Of a stretch of 64,000 nt of DNA, positions 8,608-17,297 are shown piece by piece (within the stretch, counting starts at the first letter, position 1; each line of letters starts with the position of its first letter). The DNA comes from Deltaproteobacteria bacterium (lineage in GTDB: Bacteria > Lernaellota > Lernaellaia > JACKCT01), in assembly GCA_020633895.1 (NCBI GenBank), contig JACKCT010000004.1:186001-250000 (forward strand), in the 5' to 3' direction. The notes under the pieces were generated by a model that worked only from the letters and a program-made list of their open reading frames with translations, ran no database searches and was not told where the DNA came from. Both the position numbers and the translations under genes were made by a program.

Positions 8608-10392
8608 ATGAGAATTCGAATGACCATTCAAGCGGTGCTCGTGGTCACGCTGTTGGCGGCATCGGCGACAGGCGCGGTCGCGGAAGACACGGACACATCG
8701 GCGTGGATTCGCTTCGGCGCGGCGGAGGCGGACATCACGCCGATCGTCGAGCGATACGAAGACCTCAACGGCAACGGTCGCTACGACATGGGCGATCCGA
8801 CGCAGCCCTTCGAGTTCGGCGACAAGGTCACGCGCTTTCGCGAAGGCGAAATCATGGTGGGTAACGGCTCGGGGACGGCGCTGTATGTCCACGGACCGCT
8901 CAAGACCTCGGTCGCCGTCTTCGAAGACCCCGTCACCAAGACACGCGTCGCCTATGTCTCCGCCGATCTATATCTGATTCTCCAGCACGACACCGAAGCG
9001 ATCCGCGCCCGCGTGCCCAAGTCGTTGGGCATCGATTATCTGGTCGTCGCGCCGTCCCACAACCACATGGGCCCCGACACCCTGGGCATGATGGGCCTGT
9101 CCGGCAAATCGGTCGCCGACATCCTCAAGATCGCCTACGGCCCCAAGACCGACGCCCCCAGCGGCATCAATCCGATCTGGTTCGAGCGCTTCATGGACAC
9201 GATCGTGCAGTCGCTGGAAAAAGCCGTGGAGTCAATGCAACCCGCACGGATGCGTCTGGGCAAGACGCGGTTCTCCTTCGGCATGGCCGACGAGCGGGAG
9301 CCGAAGATCATCGACGACGACCTGATGACGATGCAGCTCATCGGGGCCGATCAAACGCCGATCGCGACCATCGTGCAAGGCACCTGCCATCCCGAGTCGG
9401 TGTTGATCTACGGCGACGAGCGCTACACCAATGTCGACTATGCCGGCCTCAGCGACCGCGCCCTGGAAGCCTGGGGACGCACGCTCTCGCCGGGCTTCCC
9501 CGGATACGTGCGCAAATACGTCCGCGAAAACGGCGGCGGCGTGCCGCTGTATTTCTCCGGGCCGGTCGGCGCGATGGTGTCCAATATTTTCGAGAAGGTC
9601 TGGGATCCGGAGGCTCATCCGGAATACCCCATCACCGCGAATCCGGAAACCGTGCCCGAAGAGATCAAGGTGCCCACCGACTATCGGATGATGCATTTGA
9701 TGGGTCGGGAAATGGGCAAGGCCGCGATGGCGTCGCTCAAGGACGGCGAGACCGTCGACGCGGGACGCGTGAGCTACGTGCGCAAAGAGATTCTGGTGCC
9801 GTTGCAGAATCCGATGTTCCGCCTCATCTCCGGCATGGGAATCCTCGGCTATTCCCAGGGCGCGCTCTACGACGACCAGGGCCGCTCGGACCGGGATGTC
9901 AGCCACATGGTGCGCGGCTTGTTCGCGCCGGGTCTGCAAATCCCCACCGGACGCAACATGAAAACCGAAGTCGCGCTGGTCAATATCGGCCCGGCGCAGT
10001 TCATCAACATCCCGGCGGAAATCGTCGGCGAGATGACGCGCGGCCTGCCCGACGATTTCTATACCAACGTCCCCAAATACTTCCCGGACAATCCCAAGGC
10101 CCACCCGACCGGCAAGGACTACGTCCTGCAATTCCCGCCGCTCAAAAAGCAGTCCAAAAGCAAGTATCCGTTCATCATCGGCCTGGCGAATTCGGACATG
10201 GGCTACGTCATTCCCGCGTGCGATTTCAAACCGCCCCACGACCTGTGGATGGTGCCGCCCTTCAGCTTCTGGTGGATCGCCATTGATGCCTCGGGCAACC
10301 CCCACTACGAAGAGTCGATGACCGCTTCCAAGCAGATGGAGACGCGCATTGTCGGCGCGCTGACGGAGTTGTTGAGCGGAGCTAAGGAGTAG
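8608..10392 (+). CDS. Neutral/alkaline ceramidase-like secreted hydrolase
   Basis: A 594-residue exported protein with a Sec signal peptide (residues 1-25, cleavage after VAEA-type AVAE region). It matches the N-terminal style of the neutral/alkaline ceramidase family: FGAAEADITP near 36-45, SHNHMGPD at 150-157 (a zinc-ligand histidine region in the family), and a later GTCHPES segment. Ceramidases hydrolyse the amide bond of ceramides. An insertion after the DITP motif contains DLNGNGRYD at 52-60, a calcium-loop-like (dockerin/EF-hand style) stretch not usual in ceramidases. The C-terminal immunoglobulin-like domain of classical ceramidases was not recognised, so the substrate remains open. 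It ends 11 bp inside the convergent SGNH gene. Confidence 0.72.
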   Translation: MRIRMTIQAVLVVTLLAASATGAVAEDTDTSAWIRFGAAEADITPIVERYEDLNGNGRYDMGDPTQPFEFGDKVTRFREGEIMVGNGSGTALYVHGPLKTSVAVFEDPVTKTRVAYVSADLYLILQHDTEAIRARVPKSLGIDYLVVAPSHNHMGPDTLGMMGLSGKSVADILKIAYGPKTDAPSGINPIWFERFMDTIVQSLEKAVESMQPARMRLGKTRFSFGMADEREPKIIDDDLMTMQLIGADQTPIATIVQGTCHPESVLIYGDERYTNVDYAGLSDRALEAWGRTLSPGFPGYVRKYVRENGGGVPLYFSGPVGAMVSNIFEKVWDPEAHPEYPITANPETVPEEIKVPTDYRMMHLMGREMGKAAMASLKDGETVDAGRVSYVRKEILVPLQNPMFRLISGMGILGYSQGALYDDQGRSDRDVSHMVRGLFAPGLQIPTGRNMKTEVALVNIGPAQFINIPAEIVGEMTRGLPDDFYTNVPKYFPDNPKAHPTGKDYVLQFPPLKKQSKSKYPFIIGLANSDMGYVIPACDFKPPHDLWMVPPFSFWWIAIDASGNPHYEESMTASKQMETRIVGALTELLSGAKE

Positions 10393-11962
10393 GGGACGCG
10401 CCGTCGGCTGAAGGGTCGATCGCCGGCTTCAGCCCGAACACCCGGCCGATCACCGGCACGGTCGCATCCGCCAAAGCCTGCAACGCGATGCCGTTCGGGT
10501 GTTGGTGATCCACAAAAAGATTGCTGCCGATGATGCCGTCCGGGTCCACCGCGGCGATGATTTCGTTTGAGTCGATCACCGGCGCGTCGATGCTTTTCGC
10601 CACCTCTTCGAGAATTTCGTTCGGCCGATCCAGCGCCCGTTCGTTGCTGGCGTCGTATTCCTTCGCCCGGTGGTAATACTCCCGCGCCTCGCCCCGGCGG
10701 CCGGTGTTTTCCAACGCCTGGGCATAGAGGAAAATTGCGTCGGCAAAGGTGTCCGAAACGGCGACGGCTGCCTTTAGCGGTTCGAGCGCGTCTTCGTATC
10801 GCCCGTCGGCCATGGCCTGTCGGCCTCGCTTGTACAGCTCTTCGAATTGCTTCAACTGCTCGTCGGAAAGCGGCGTCCAATGCATCGACCAGAATGGCGG
10901 GATGGCGGCGACATTGGTGGCGACGGTGTAAAAGACCAGCGGCACATCGCGATCCAAGAACGGTCGCGCGACGGCCTGGAACGTCAGGCGATAATCGTGA
11001 TTCGTCGCGTCGACGAGATTATTGACGAGATTGACGGTGCGTTCGTTGTAAGTTTGCGGTTGGACGAGACGGTTCGACCCGGGTGCGAACAGGGGCAGGC
11101 CTTCCTCGCTGGCCACGATCTTCTCCGAATTCATGCCCGATTGGATTTCTCCCGGCGGCAGCAGTTCGCCGAATTCCTCCGGCCGATTCTCGTCGAAATC
11201 GCCGCGCGGAAGTTCGGGTTGGGACTCCATGCGCATCACGTCGCGCACCAATTGGGCGAGCTTGAATTTCAGGACGAAGTTGAGGACGTGAAATTTCAAT
11301 TTCGACTTGGTCAGCAGGTCGAAATCGACAATGTCCTTGCCGATCTGAGGCATGACGCCGCCGTAATAAACCAGCGCCAGGTCGGCGTTGTACTTCGCCA
11401 TTTCCCGCGCGGCCTTGACCACTTCCGGTCCGCCGAAGGCGATGTGAGCGGCGTTGATCAGTTCGAATTTTTCGCCGGGGTAGGCTTTCTCCAAACGATC
11501 GCGCAGATGCCAGACCAGCAGCGTGTTGTCATTCGGGTCCGCGCTGAATGTCCCCCAGACCGGGCTGCTGCCCAGCACCACAATGCGATGCACCCCCGGC
11601 GCCGGTTTCGGCGTGAAACTCAAAAACGGCACGAGGCCCTCGCGGATGCGCGCGGCTTCCTCGGCGGACTGGTGTTCCTTGCCTCGGATGCTGATCGGCG
11701 GAACCGTGTCCGGTTCGAAGCGGCTGGTGTAGACCGAGCGGTAGATCGGCTCGCCGTTCTCGTCTTTTTGCAGTTCGTAGAGATGGTCGAAGGAGACTTC
11801 CAGCTCGGCGCTGAGTTCCTCTTCCTCGGGGGGCGACGGCTCCAAGGCCCGCAGGGCGATCTCCGCCGCCGCCAGGATCGCCAGAACGATCAGGGCATGG
11901 ATACCGATGCGGGGGAAGCGCCGGGCCACGCGGCCTCCTTGCCGGGGGTCAAAACTGTTCAT
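10382..11962 (-). CDS. SGNH/GDSL-type hydrolase with TPR insertion
   Basis: A 526-residue protein with one N-terminal membrane anchor or signal (about residues 19-40), followed by an acidic Pro/Glu linker. Block I of an SGNH hydrolase is present as VVLGSSPVWG (candidate nucleophile Ser in 131-133), and the C-terminal catalytic pair appears as VDHQHPNG (D485, H488). Between them, at about 368-450, lie TPR-like helices (ELYKRGRQAMADGRYEDALE, then FLYAQALENTGRRGEAREYY). Such an arrangement suggests an envelope esterase or acyltransferase-type enzyme working in a complex, but no substrate can be given. It follows ychF by 15 bp and is probably co-transcribed with it. Confidence 0.7.
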   Translation of the reverse strand: MNSFDPRQGGRVARRFPRIGIHALIVLAILAAAEIALRALEPSPPEEEELSAELEVSFDHLYELQKDENGEPIYRSVYTSRFEPDTVPPISIRGKEHQSAEEAARIREGLVPFLSFTPKPAPGVHRIVVLGSSPVWGTFSADPNDNTLLVWHLRDRLEKAYPGEKFELINAAHIAFGGPEVVKAAREMAKYNADLALVYYGGVMPQIGKDIVDFDLLTKSKLKFHVLNFVLKFKLAQLVRDVMRMESQPELPRGDFDENRPEEFGELLPPGEIQSGMNSEKIVASEEGLPLFAPGSNRLVQPQTYNERTVNLVNNLVDATNHDYRLTFQAVARPFLDRDVPLVFYTVATNVAAIPPFWSMHWTPLSDEQLKQFEELYKRGRQAMADGRYEDALEPLKAAVAVSDTFADAIFLYAQALENTGRRGEAREYYHRAKEYDASNERALDRPNEILEEVAKSIDAPVIDSNEIIAAVDPDGIIGSNLFVDHQHPNGIALQALADATVPVIGRVFGLKPAIDPSADGASPTP

Positions 11963-11977
11963 GCCGGCGTGAGCGTA

Positions 11978-12991
11978 TCAGACGTTGAAGCGGAAGTTGA
12001 TAATGTCGCCGTCGGCCACGACATATTCCTTGCCTTCCAGGCGCAACACCCCGTCATCCTTACATTGTTTGAGGGATTTGCGGGCCATGAAATCGTCGTA
12101 CCCCGCCAACTCGGCGCGAATGAACCCACGTTCGATGTCCGAGTGAATCTGCCCGGCGGCCCGCTTGGCGGTGGTGCCTCGGGTGATGGGCCAGGCGCGG
12201 CATTCGTCCTCGCCGACGGTGAAGAACGAGATCAGGTCGAGTTGACGAAAAACTTCCTTGCTGACCCGGTCGGCGGCGGGGCCTTCCATGCCCATCTCCT
12301 GGGCAAACACGAACTGTTCCTCCCGAGGCAGAAACGAAATCTCCTTGGCCATGGGAAAATTCATCGACACCACATGGCGGCCGTTGAGCTTGCCGAAAGC
12401 GGACGCATCGTAATCGTCCGCGCCTTCGTCCGTGTTGACGACGATCAGTTGGGGCGTGCGCGTGACCAGGTTGAACCCGGCCAGCAGCGCCTCCTCCGCC
12501 TCGGTCATCTCAACGGTCCAAAGGGGCGTCTCGTTCTCCAACTCTTCCTTGAGACGCACGATCAGCTTTTCCAGATTCGGGTCGATCTTCGCCTTGCGGT
12601 TCTTTTCCAGATAACGATCCAGGGACACCAGATCGGCGAAGATCATTTCCGAGTCGAGTTTTTCCAGATCCCGCACCGGGTTTGCGCCCTCGGTCATCAT
12701 CGGCGTCTGCACGGCGGCCAGGACATGCAGGAAGACCTTGGCGCCGCGCACGTTTTGGATGTAACGCTCCATCTCGTTTTTGCGTCCCGAGTCGGTGCCC
12801 GGCCACATGGCCTCGCGCAGACGAAACTCGGCGTAGACCGTCTTTTTCGGGTTGAAGATAGCCGTCAAGGCGTCAAGGCGCGCGTCGCGAACGGGGACCG
12901 TGGCGATTCCGGCGGCGATTTCGCGGCCGGCCAAGGCTTCCAAAAGGGTGGTTTTGCCGACGTGGGCCAGGCCGATGATCGTTGCGTCCAT
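11978..12991 (-). CDS. ychF: YchF/OLA1-type P-loop NTPase with TGS domain
   Basis: A 337-residue cytosolic Obg-related ATPase that binds the ribosome in characterised members. The P-loop GLAHVGKTTLLEAL is at the N-terminus, with the switch region VPVRDARLDAL typical of YchF (VPDXRLXXL). The base-recognition motif is VVNTDEG, the NxxE-type variant that favours ATP. A helical coiled-coil insertion lies at about 120-200, and the C-terminal TGS domain ends with GKEYVVADGDIINFRFNV. The P-loop departs slightly from the usual GIVGLPNVGKS start. The gene has its own promoter at 13049-13077 and is followed by the SGNH gene. Confidence 0.9.
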   Translation of the reverse strand: MDATIIGLAHVGKTTLLEALAGREIAAGIATVPVRDARLDALTAIFNPKKTVYAEFRLREAMWPGTDSGRKNEMERYIQNVRGAKVFLHVLAAVQTPMMTEGANPVRDLEKLDSEMIFADLVSLDRYLEKNRKAKIDPNLEKLIVRLKEELENETPLWTVEMTEAEEALLAGFNLVTRTPQLIVVNTDEGADDYDASAFGKLNGRHVVSMNFPMAKEISFLPREEQFVFAQEMGMEGPAADRVSKEVFRQLDLISFFTVGEDECRAWPITRGTTAKRAAGQIHSDIERGFIRAELAGYDDFMARKSLKQCKDDGVLRLEGKEYVVADGDIINFRFNV

Positions 12992-13048
12992 GGGGTCGAT
13001 GCTCCGTTGGCAAAGGCGAGGGACGTCCCCCGCGCATTCGGGTGGAGC

Positions 13049-13077
13049 CTTATACGCGATTTGTCCGCCAAACCCAA
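13049..13077 (-). promoter_or_regulatory. Promoter of ychF
   Basis: On the minus strand TTGGGT, a 17-bp spacer and TATAAG; the -10 is about 58 bp upstream of the ychF ATG. Confidence 0.55.
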
Positions 13078-13137
13078 CGGCTCGGCTTGGCCCGGCTTGG
13101 TTCAGCGCCGGAGCGGGTTTTCGTCAGGCCCGGCTCG

Positions 13138-13165
13138 TTGACACGGGACGCGCATATGTCAGGAT
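13138..13165 (+). promoter_or_regulatory. Possible leaderless promoter of the 13172 lipoprotein gene
   Basis: TTGACA at 13138-13143 with CAGGAT at 13160-13165 (16-bp spacer). The ATG lies 6 nt beyond. The -35 is perfect but the -10 is weak. Confidence 0.35.
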
Positions 13166-13171
13166 GGCCCG

Positions 13172-14128
13172 ATGGCCGATGAAATCTTCAACCGACGGGG
13201 AAGAGCGATCAGGCGGGCGATTGCCGGCGCTTTGTCCGTGGCTTTCCTGACTCTCGCCGTCGGCTGTGCCCCCCGGGTGGATTTCACGCCCAAGCCGTCG
13301 CGCGGCGACGTCTATGAGCAAGCCCGCACCATGAGCCTCAATCTGTTCGGCATGGCCTTTTTCGTCACCGAAAATGTCCGCTACGAAGAGCGCCTGATCG
13401 GGGTCGATGAACAGTACCTGGACCTGGAATTCGTGCCGATGGAATATCAGATCACCTCCACCGGCCCGGACGGGACACGGGAGATCTACGGTACGGCGCT
13501 GCTGGAACAGGGCGGCGAAAACCTGGACGTCGCATTTCTGCGTTCCTACGTGGGCAAGACGGTGCGCGTCCGGGCGCTGCGATCCGGCGAGGTGGAGAAA
13601 CTGACGCTGGAGGGCAAGCTGTCCGATTACCATCTGGAAGGCGTGACGCCGGAACTGCTCCAGCAGACGGCCCAGGAGATCCTGGAGCGGACCTTCATCG
13701 GCCCCCACATCATGATGACGCACAGCATTTTGCCGGCCAAAGCGATTGCGCCCGGCAAGACCTACCGCCCCGTCGGACAGATCCTCAAAACCGAGGAGGA
13801 GGCGCCGGAAGCCATGATGCAGGTGCAGTCGGTGGACGAGGACGGTCAGGCGGTCATCGTCATGGACCCGGAGTCCATCTCCGAGGTTTTCGACGCCGCC
13901 GCCCGAGCCATGCGCTGGCCCGAGGCCCTGGAGGGCAAGGTCGATCTGGCCGGAGACGGGGAGGGGCGGTTTATCTACGACACCCGATCCCACCAGATTA
14001 CCTCCGCGAAGGTGCGTCTGTCGGCCAAACCGATCGTCACGCGGGATTCGGAAACGGCCGCCGAGCTGTTTCGTTTCAACGTTTCGATCGCCGTGAACAA
14101 AGTAGGCGAAACCACGCCAAATCCCTAA
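13172..14128 (+). CDS. Putative lipoprotein of unknown function
   Basis: A 318-residue exported protein. The N-terminus is basic, then hydrophobic (SVAFLTLAVG), with a candidate lipidation cysteine at residue 32 (LAVGC; the -3 position is Ala, so the lipobox is not ideal). The mature part is predicted to be mainly beta-strand with a repeated pattern of charged, alternating residues and no cysteine. No enzyme motif was found and I do not recognise the family. It lies between ychF (divergent) and rpsB (same strand, 235 bp away, with its own promoter), so the context does not define its role. Confidence 0.75.
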   Translation: MADEIFNRRGRAIRRAIAGALSVAFLTLAVGCAPRVDFTPKPSRGDVYEQARTMSLNLFGMAFFVTENVRYEERLIGVDEQYLDLEFVPMEYQITSTGPDGTREIYGTALLEQGGENLDVAFLRSYVGKTVRVRALRSGEVEKLTLEGKLSDYHLEGVTPELLQQTAQEILERTFIGPHIMMTHSILPAKAIAPGKTYRPVGQILKTEEEAPEAMMQVQSVDEDGQAVIVMDPESISEVFDAAARAMRWPEALEGKVDLAGDGEGRFIYDTRSHQITSAKVRLSAKPIVTRDSETAAELFRFNVSIAVNKVGETTPNP

Positions 14129-14183
14129 CGTTTCGCCGCCGGGCCCAGCGAGCGAGACACCGGGGAATCATCCCCCGGACGCC

Positions 14184-14212
14184 TTGCGTTTGGCGGGGGA
14201 CCGTGCTAAAGA
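14184..14212 (+). promoter_or_regulatory. rpsB-tsf promoter
   Basis: TTGCGT at 14184-14189, a 17-bp spacer, and TAAAGA at 14207-14212 preceded by TGC (extended -10). The leader to rpsB is about 145 nt. Confidence 0.6.
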
Positions 14213-14363
14213 TGCGCGGCTTTTTCACGGGATGCGGCAGGATGTCCTTGCCGACAGCCCAAAATCATCACACTTCGGGACCGAAGGGGCGGTGTCGCCA
14301 TCGTTTTCGATGCGATTCCCCGGCGGGTGGAACGAAGTGGAAGAATAACCACGGGAGTACGAG

Positions 14364-15266
14364 ATGAGCACGATGAAGATGATGTTGGAGGCCGGCGTGC
14401 ATTTCGGCCACCAGACCGGCCGCTGGAATCCCAAAATGAAGCCCTACATCTTCGGGGCCCGCAACGGGATTCACATCGTCAACCTGGAACACACCGTTCG
14501 CCTCTACAACAAGGCCCGCAAGTTCATCGTCGACACGGTCGCCAACGGCGGAACGATCCTGTTTGTCGGCACCAAGAGCGCGGCCAGCCAGGCGGTGGCC
14601 GAAGAGGCCCGTCGCTGCGGGATGTATTTCGTCAACCAGCGGTGGCCCGGCGGCCTGCTGACCAACTTCGAGACGGTCAAGCTGTCCGTGTCCATGCTCA
14701 AGCACTATGACGAGATGGCGGAAAAGGGCGAGTGGGGCCTGGCGACCAAGAAAGAGATCCTGATGCTCCAACGCAAGCGCACCAAGCTGGAGCGCAGCTT
14801 CGGCGGTATCAAGGAAATGCGCACCCTGCCGGACGTGATGTTCATCATTGATCCGAACAAGGAGCACATCGCCATCGCCGAGGGCAACAAGCTGGGCATC
14901 CCGATCGTCGCGGTCGTGGACACCAACTGCGACCCCAAGGGCGTGGATTTTGTGATTCCGGGCAATGACGACGCGATGCGTTCGATCCGTCTGTTCTCCC
15001 ACGGCATCGCCGACGCGGTTCTGGAAGGCAAGCAGGTCTTCGAGCGCCATGTGCGCGATCAGGACAAAGTGCGCAGCACGTCCTCCGGCCCGGCCCCGGC
15101 GATTCCCTCGGGCGTGAAGGTCGAGGAATTGGTCAAGGAAGAGCCGGTCGAGGGCGTGGAAGTTGAGGTGCGTCATCGCTCGGCCGCCGAGCAGGCCGCG
15201 GAAGATGCCGCCGCCGAGGACGCGGGCAACGACGCCGACGATACCGACGAAGATTCGGACGAGTAA
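14364..15266 (+). CDS. rpsB: 30S ribosomal protein S2 with long acidic tail
   Basis: A 300-residue ribosomal protein of the small subunit. The N-terminal signature [19 protein letters not shown] and the later [20 protein letters not shown] are diagnostic of S2. The conserved domain ends near residue 230; beyond it lies a tail of about 60 residues that becomes strongly acidic (ending [11 protein letters not shown]) and is probably disordered. Typical S2 proteins have 230-260 residues. A Shine-Dalgarno GGGAG precedes the ATG. It heads the rpsB-tsf-pyrH-frr cluster. Confidence 0.98.
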   Translation: MSTMKMMLEAGVHFGHQTGRWNPKMKPYIFGARNGIHIVNLEHTVRLYNKARKFIVDTVANGGTILFVGTKSAASQAVAEEARRCGMYFVNQRWPGGLLTNFETVKLSVSMLKHYDEMAEKGEWGLATKKEILMLQRKRTKLERSFGGIKEMRTLPDVMFIIDPNKEHIAIAEGNKLGIPIVAVVDTNCDPKGVDFVIPGNDDAMRSIRLFSHGIADAVLEGKQVFERHVRDQDKVRSTSSGPAPAIPSGVKVEELVKEEPVEGVEVEVRHRSAAEQAAEDAAAEDAGNDADDTDEDSDE

Positions 15267-15350
15267 ACACCTCACCAGTTGGATTTTTCGTGAGCGACCC
15301 GGCCGCCGAGAAATATGTCGGCGCCGGCGTCGAGATTGAAGGAGATCGCC

Positions 15351-15950
15351 ATGAGCGTTACGGCCGAAAAGGTCAAGGAACTGCGCGAACGCACCGGCGT
15401 TGGCATGATGGACTGCAAGAAGGCCCTGACCGAAACCAACGGGGACTTCGACGCCGCGGTCGATTACCTGCGTAAGCGGGGTCTGGCCAAAGCCGCCAAG
15501 CGCGCCGAGCGCGAGGCCGCCGAGGGCATCGTCGCCAGCTACATCCACACCGGCGCCAAGATCGGCGTGATGGTGGAGATCAACTGCGAGACCGACTTTG
15601 TCGCCAAGAGCGACGATTTCATGGCCTTCGGGCGCAACCTCGCCATGCATATCGCCGCCGTGAACCCCCGCTGGGTCAAGAGCGAGGACGTGCCCGAGGA
15701 CGTGCTGGCCAAGGAAAAAGAGATCTACATGGAAGAGGCGCGCCAGTCGGGCAAACCCGAACAGGTTCTGGAAAAGATTGCCGAGGGCAAGCTGCGCAAG
15801 TTCTATGAAGACAACTGCCTGATCGATCAGGCGTTCGTGAAGGACACGGACGTGAAGATCGCCGACATGATGGCCGACCTCGTCACCAAGATCGGCGAGA
15901 AGATCGAGATCCGCCGCTTCGTGCGTTATCAGGTCGGCGAGGAAGTTTAA
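15351..15950 (+). CDS. tsf: Elongation factor Ts (short form)
   Basis: A 199-residue guanine-nucleotide exchange factor for EF-Tu. The start at 15351 is chosen because of GAAGGAG just upstream and because MSVTAEKVKELRERTG is the normal EF-Ts N-terminus; an earlier in-frame ATG at 15315 would add 12 unmatched residues. The exchange motif TGVGMMDCKKAL and the INCETDFVAKSDDF segment are intact. At about 200 residues it is the compact type with a single core subdomain, unlike the 283-residue E. coli protein. It lies 84 bp after rpsB and 4 bp before pyrH. Confidence 0.97.
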   Translation: MSVTAEKVKELRERTGVGMMDCKKALTETNGDFDAAVDYLRKRGLAKAAKRAEREAAEGIVASYIHTGAKIGVMVEINCETDFVAKSDDFMAFGRNLAMHIAAVNPRWVKSEDVPEDVLAKEKEIYMEEARQSGKPEQVLEKIAEGKLRKFYEDNCLIDQAFVKDTDVKIADMMADLVTKIGEKIEIRRFVRYQVGEEV

Positions 15951-15954
15951 GCTG

Positions 15955-16680
15955 ATGGCGGACGGATCGGTACCGCGAAGGGTTCTGCTGAAGCTGTCGG
16001 GCGAGGCCCTGATGGGGCAGTCGGCCTTCGGCATCGATCCCGACGTCCTGCGCCGCGTGGCCGGCGAAATCAAAACCGCCGTCGACAAGGGCATCCAAGT
16101 GGCGATCGTCGTGGGAGGAGGCAACTTCTTCCGCGGCGTCGCCGTCAGCTCCCAGGGCATGGACCGGGCCGCCGCCGACACGATGGGCATGCTGGCCACG
16201 GTCATGAACGGCCTGGCCATGTCCGACGTGCTGACCAATATGGGCGTCGTCAATCGCGTCATGACCGCGATCTCCATGGATCAGGTCGCCGAGCCCTACA
16301 TTCGCAAGCGCGCCATGCATCATCTGTCCCGGGGGCAGGTCACGATCTTCGTGGCCGGCACCGGCTCGCCCTATTTCACCACCGACACCGCCGCCGCCCT
16401 GCGGGCCGCCGAAATCGGCGCCGACGTCTTCTTCAAGGCGACCAAGGTGGACGGCGTGTACGATTCCGACCCGAAAACCAATCCGGACGCCAAGTTTTTC
16501 GAGCGTCTGACCTTCGACGAATGCATCTCCCGCCAGTTGGGGGTGATGGACACGACGGCCATGGCCCTGTGCCGGGAAAACAAGACGCCGATCGTCGTGT
16601 TCAACATGGCCAAGGACGACAACATCGCGCGGGCGCTGGTCGGCGAGCGCCTGGGGACCATCATCGAGGGGACCGTATGA
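15955..16680 (+). CDS. pyrH: UMP kinase
   Basis: A 241-residue hexameric bacterial UMP kinase that phosphorylates UMP to UDP in pyrimidine nucleotide synthesis. It shows the amino-acid-kinase fold motifs: RVLLKLSGEALMG at the N-terminus, IVVGGGNFFRG, the UMP-binding region MDRAAADTMGMLATVMNGLA, and the KATKVDGVYDSDPKTNPDA nucleotide segment. Its stop codon overlaps the frr start by 4 bp (ATGA), pointing to coupled translation. Confidence 0.98.
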   Translation: MADGSVPRRVLLKLSGEALMGQSAFGIDPDVLRRVAGEIKTAVDKGIQVAIVVGGGNFFRGVAVSSQGMDRAAADTMGMLATVMNGLAMSDVLTNMGVVNRVMTAISMDQVAEPYIRKRAMHHLSRGQVTIFVAGTGSPYFTTDTAAALRAAEIGADVFFKATKVDGVYDSDPKTNPDAKFFERLTFDECISRQLGVMDTTAMALCRENKTPIVVFNMAKDDNIARALVGERLGTIIEGTV

Positions 16681-17234
16681 TCAACGATGTCTACGAGGAG
16701 ATGCGCGAGAGCACGGACAAATCGCTCGAGGCGTTCAAGCGGGAATTGGCCAAAACCCGGACCGGCCGCGCCAATCCGACGATCCTCGACGGCATCCGCG
16801 TGGACTATTACGGCACGCCCACGCCCATCAATCAGATGGCGACCGTCTCCGTTCCCGAAAACCGCCTGATCGTCATCGCCCCCTGGGACCAGACGCAGGT
16901 CGACGCCATCGACAAAGCCATCCAAAAGGCCAACCTGGACGTCAACCCGGTCAACGACGGCAAAGTGATCCGCCTGGCGTTCCCCACCTTGACGGAAGAC
17001 CGCCGCAAGGACATCGTCAAGCAGATCAAGAAAATGGCGGAAGAGGCGCGGGTCTCGATTCGGATGCATCGCCGGGATGCCAACGACATGGTCAAGGCAT
17101 TGGAAAAAGACGGCGACGTCACCGAGGATCAGGCCCACAAGGCCGGGGATCAGATTCAGAAGATCCACGACGAGTTCATCAAAAAGATCGACGAAATCGC
17201 CGAGGCCAAGGAAAAAGAGGTGATGGAGATCTAA
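16677..17234 (+). CDS. frr: Ribosome recycling factor
   Basis: A 185-residue factor that splits post-termination ribosomes together with EF-G. The family features are the N-terminal helix with LAKTRTGRANPTILDGI, the central beta-domain with YYGTPTPINQMATVSVPE, and the C-terminal long helices with EARVSIRMHRRDANDM and KKIDEIAEAKEKEVMEI. The start is the ATG overlapping the pyrH stop. The length matches the family. Confidence 0.98.
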   Translation: MINDVYEEMRESTDKSLEAFKRELAKTRTGRANPTILDGIRVDYYGTPTPINQMATVSVPENRLIVIAPWDQTQVDAIDKAIQKANLDVNPVNDGKVIRLAFPTLTEDRRKDIVKQIKKMAEEARVSIRMHRRDANDMVKALEKDGDVTEDQAHKAGDQIQKIHDEFIKKIDEIAEAKEKEVMEI

Positions 17235-17297
17235 ATCGGCGTTCACGCCCGGCCGCGTCGGCGGCAAGGCAAAACATCAAGGAACGACGGCCGCGAC

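Noticed and set aside
16521-16676. In-frame extension upstream of frr
   Set aside because: This stretch lies inside pyrH in a different frame; the ATG overlapping the pyrH stop gives a normal-length frr.
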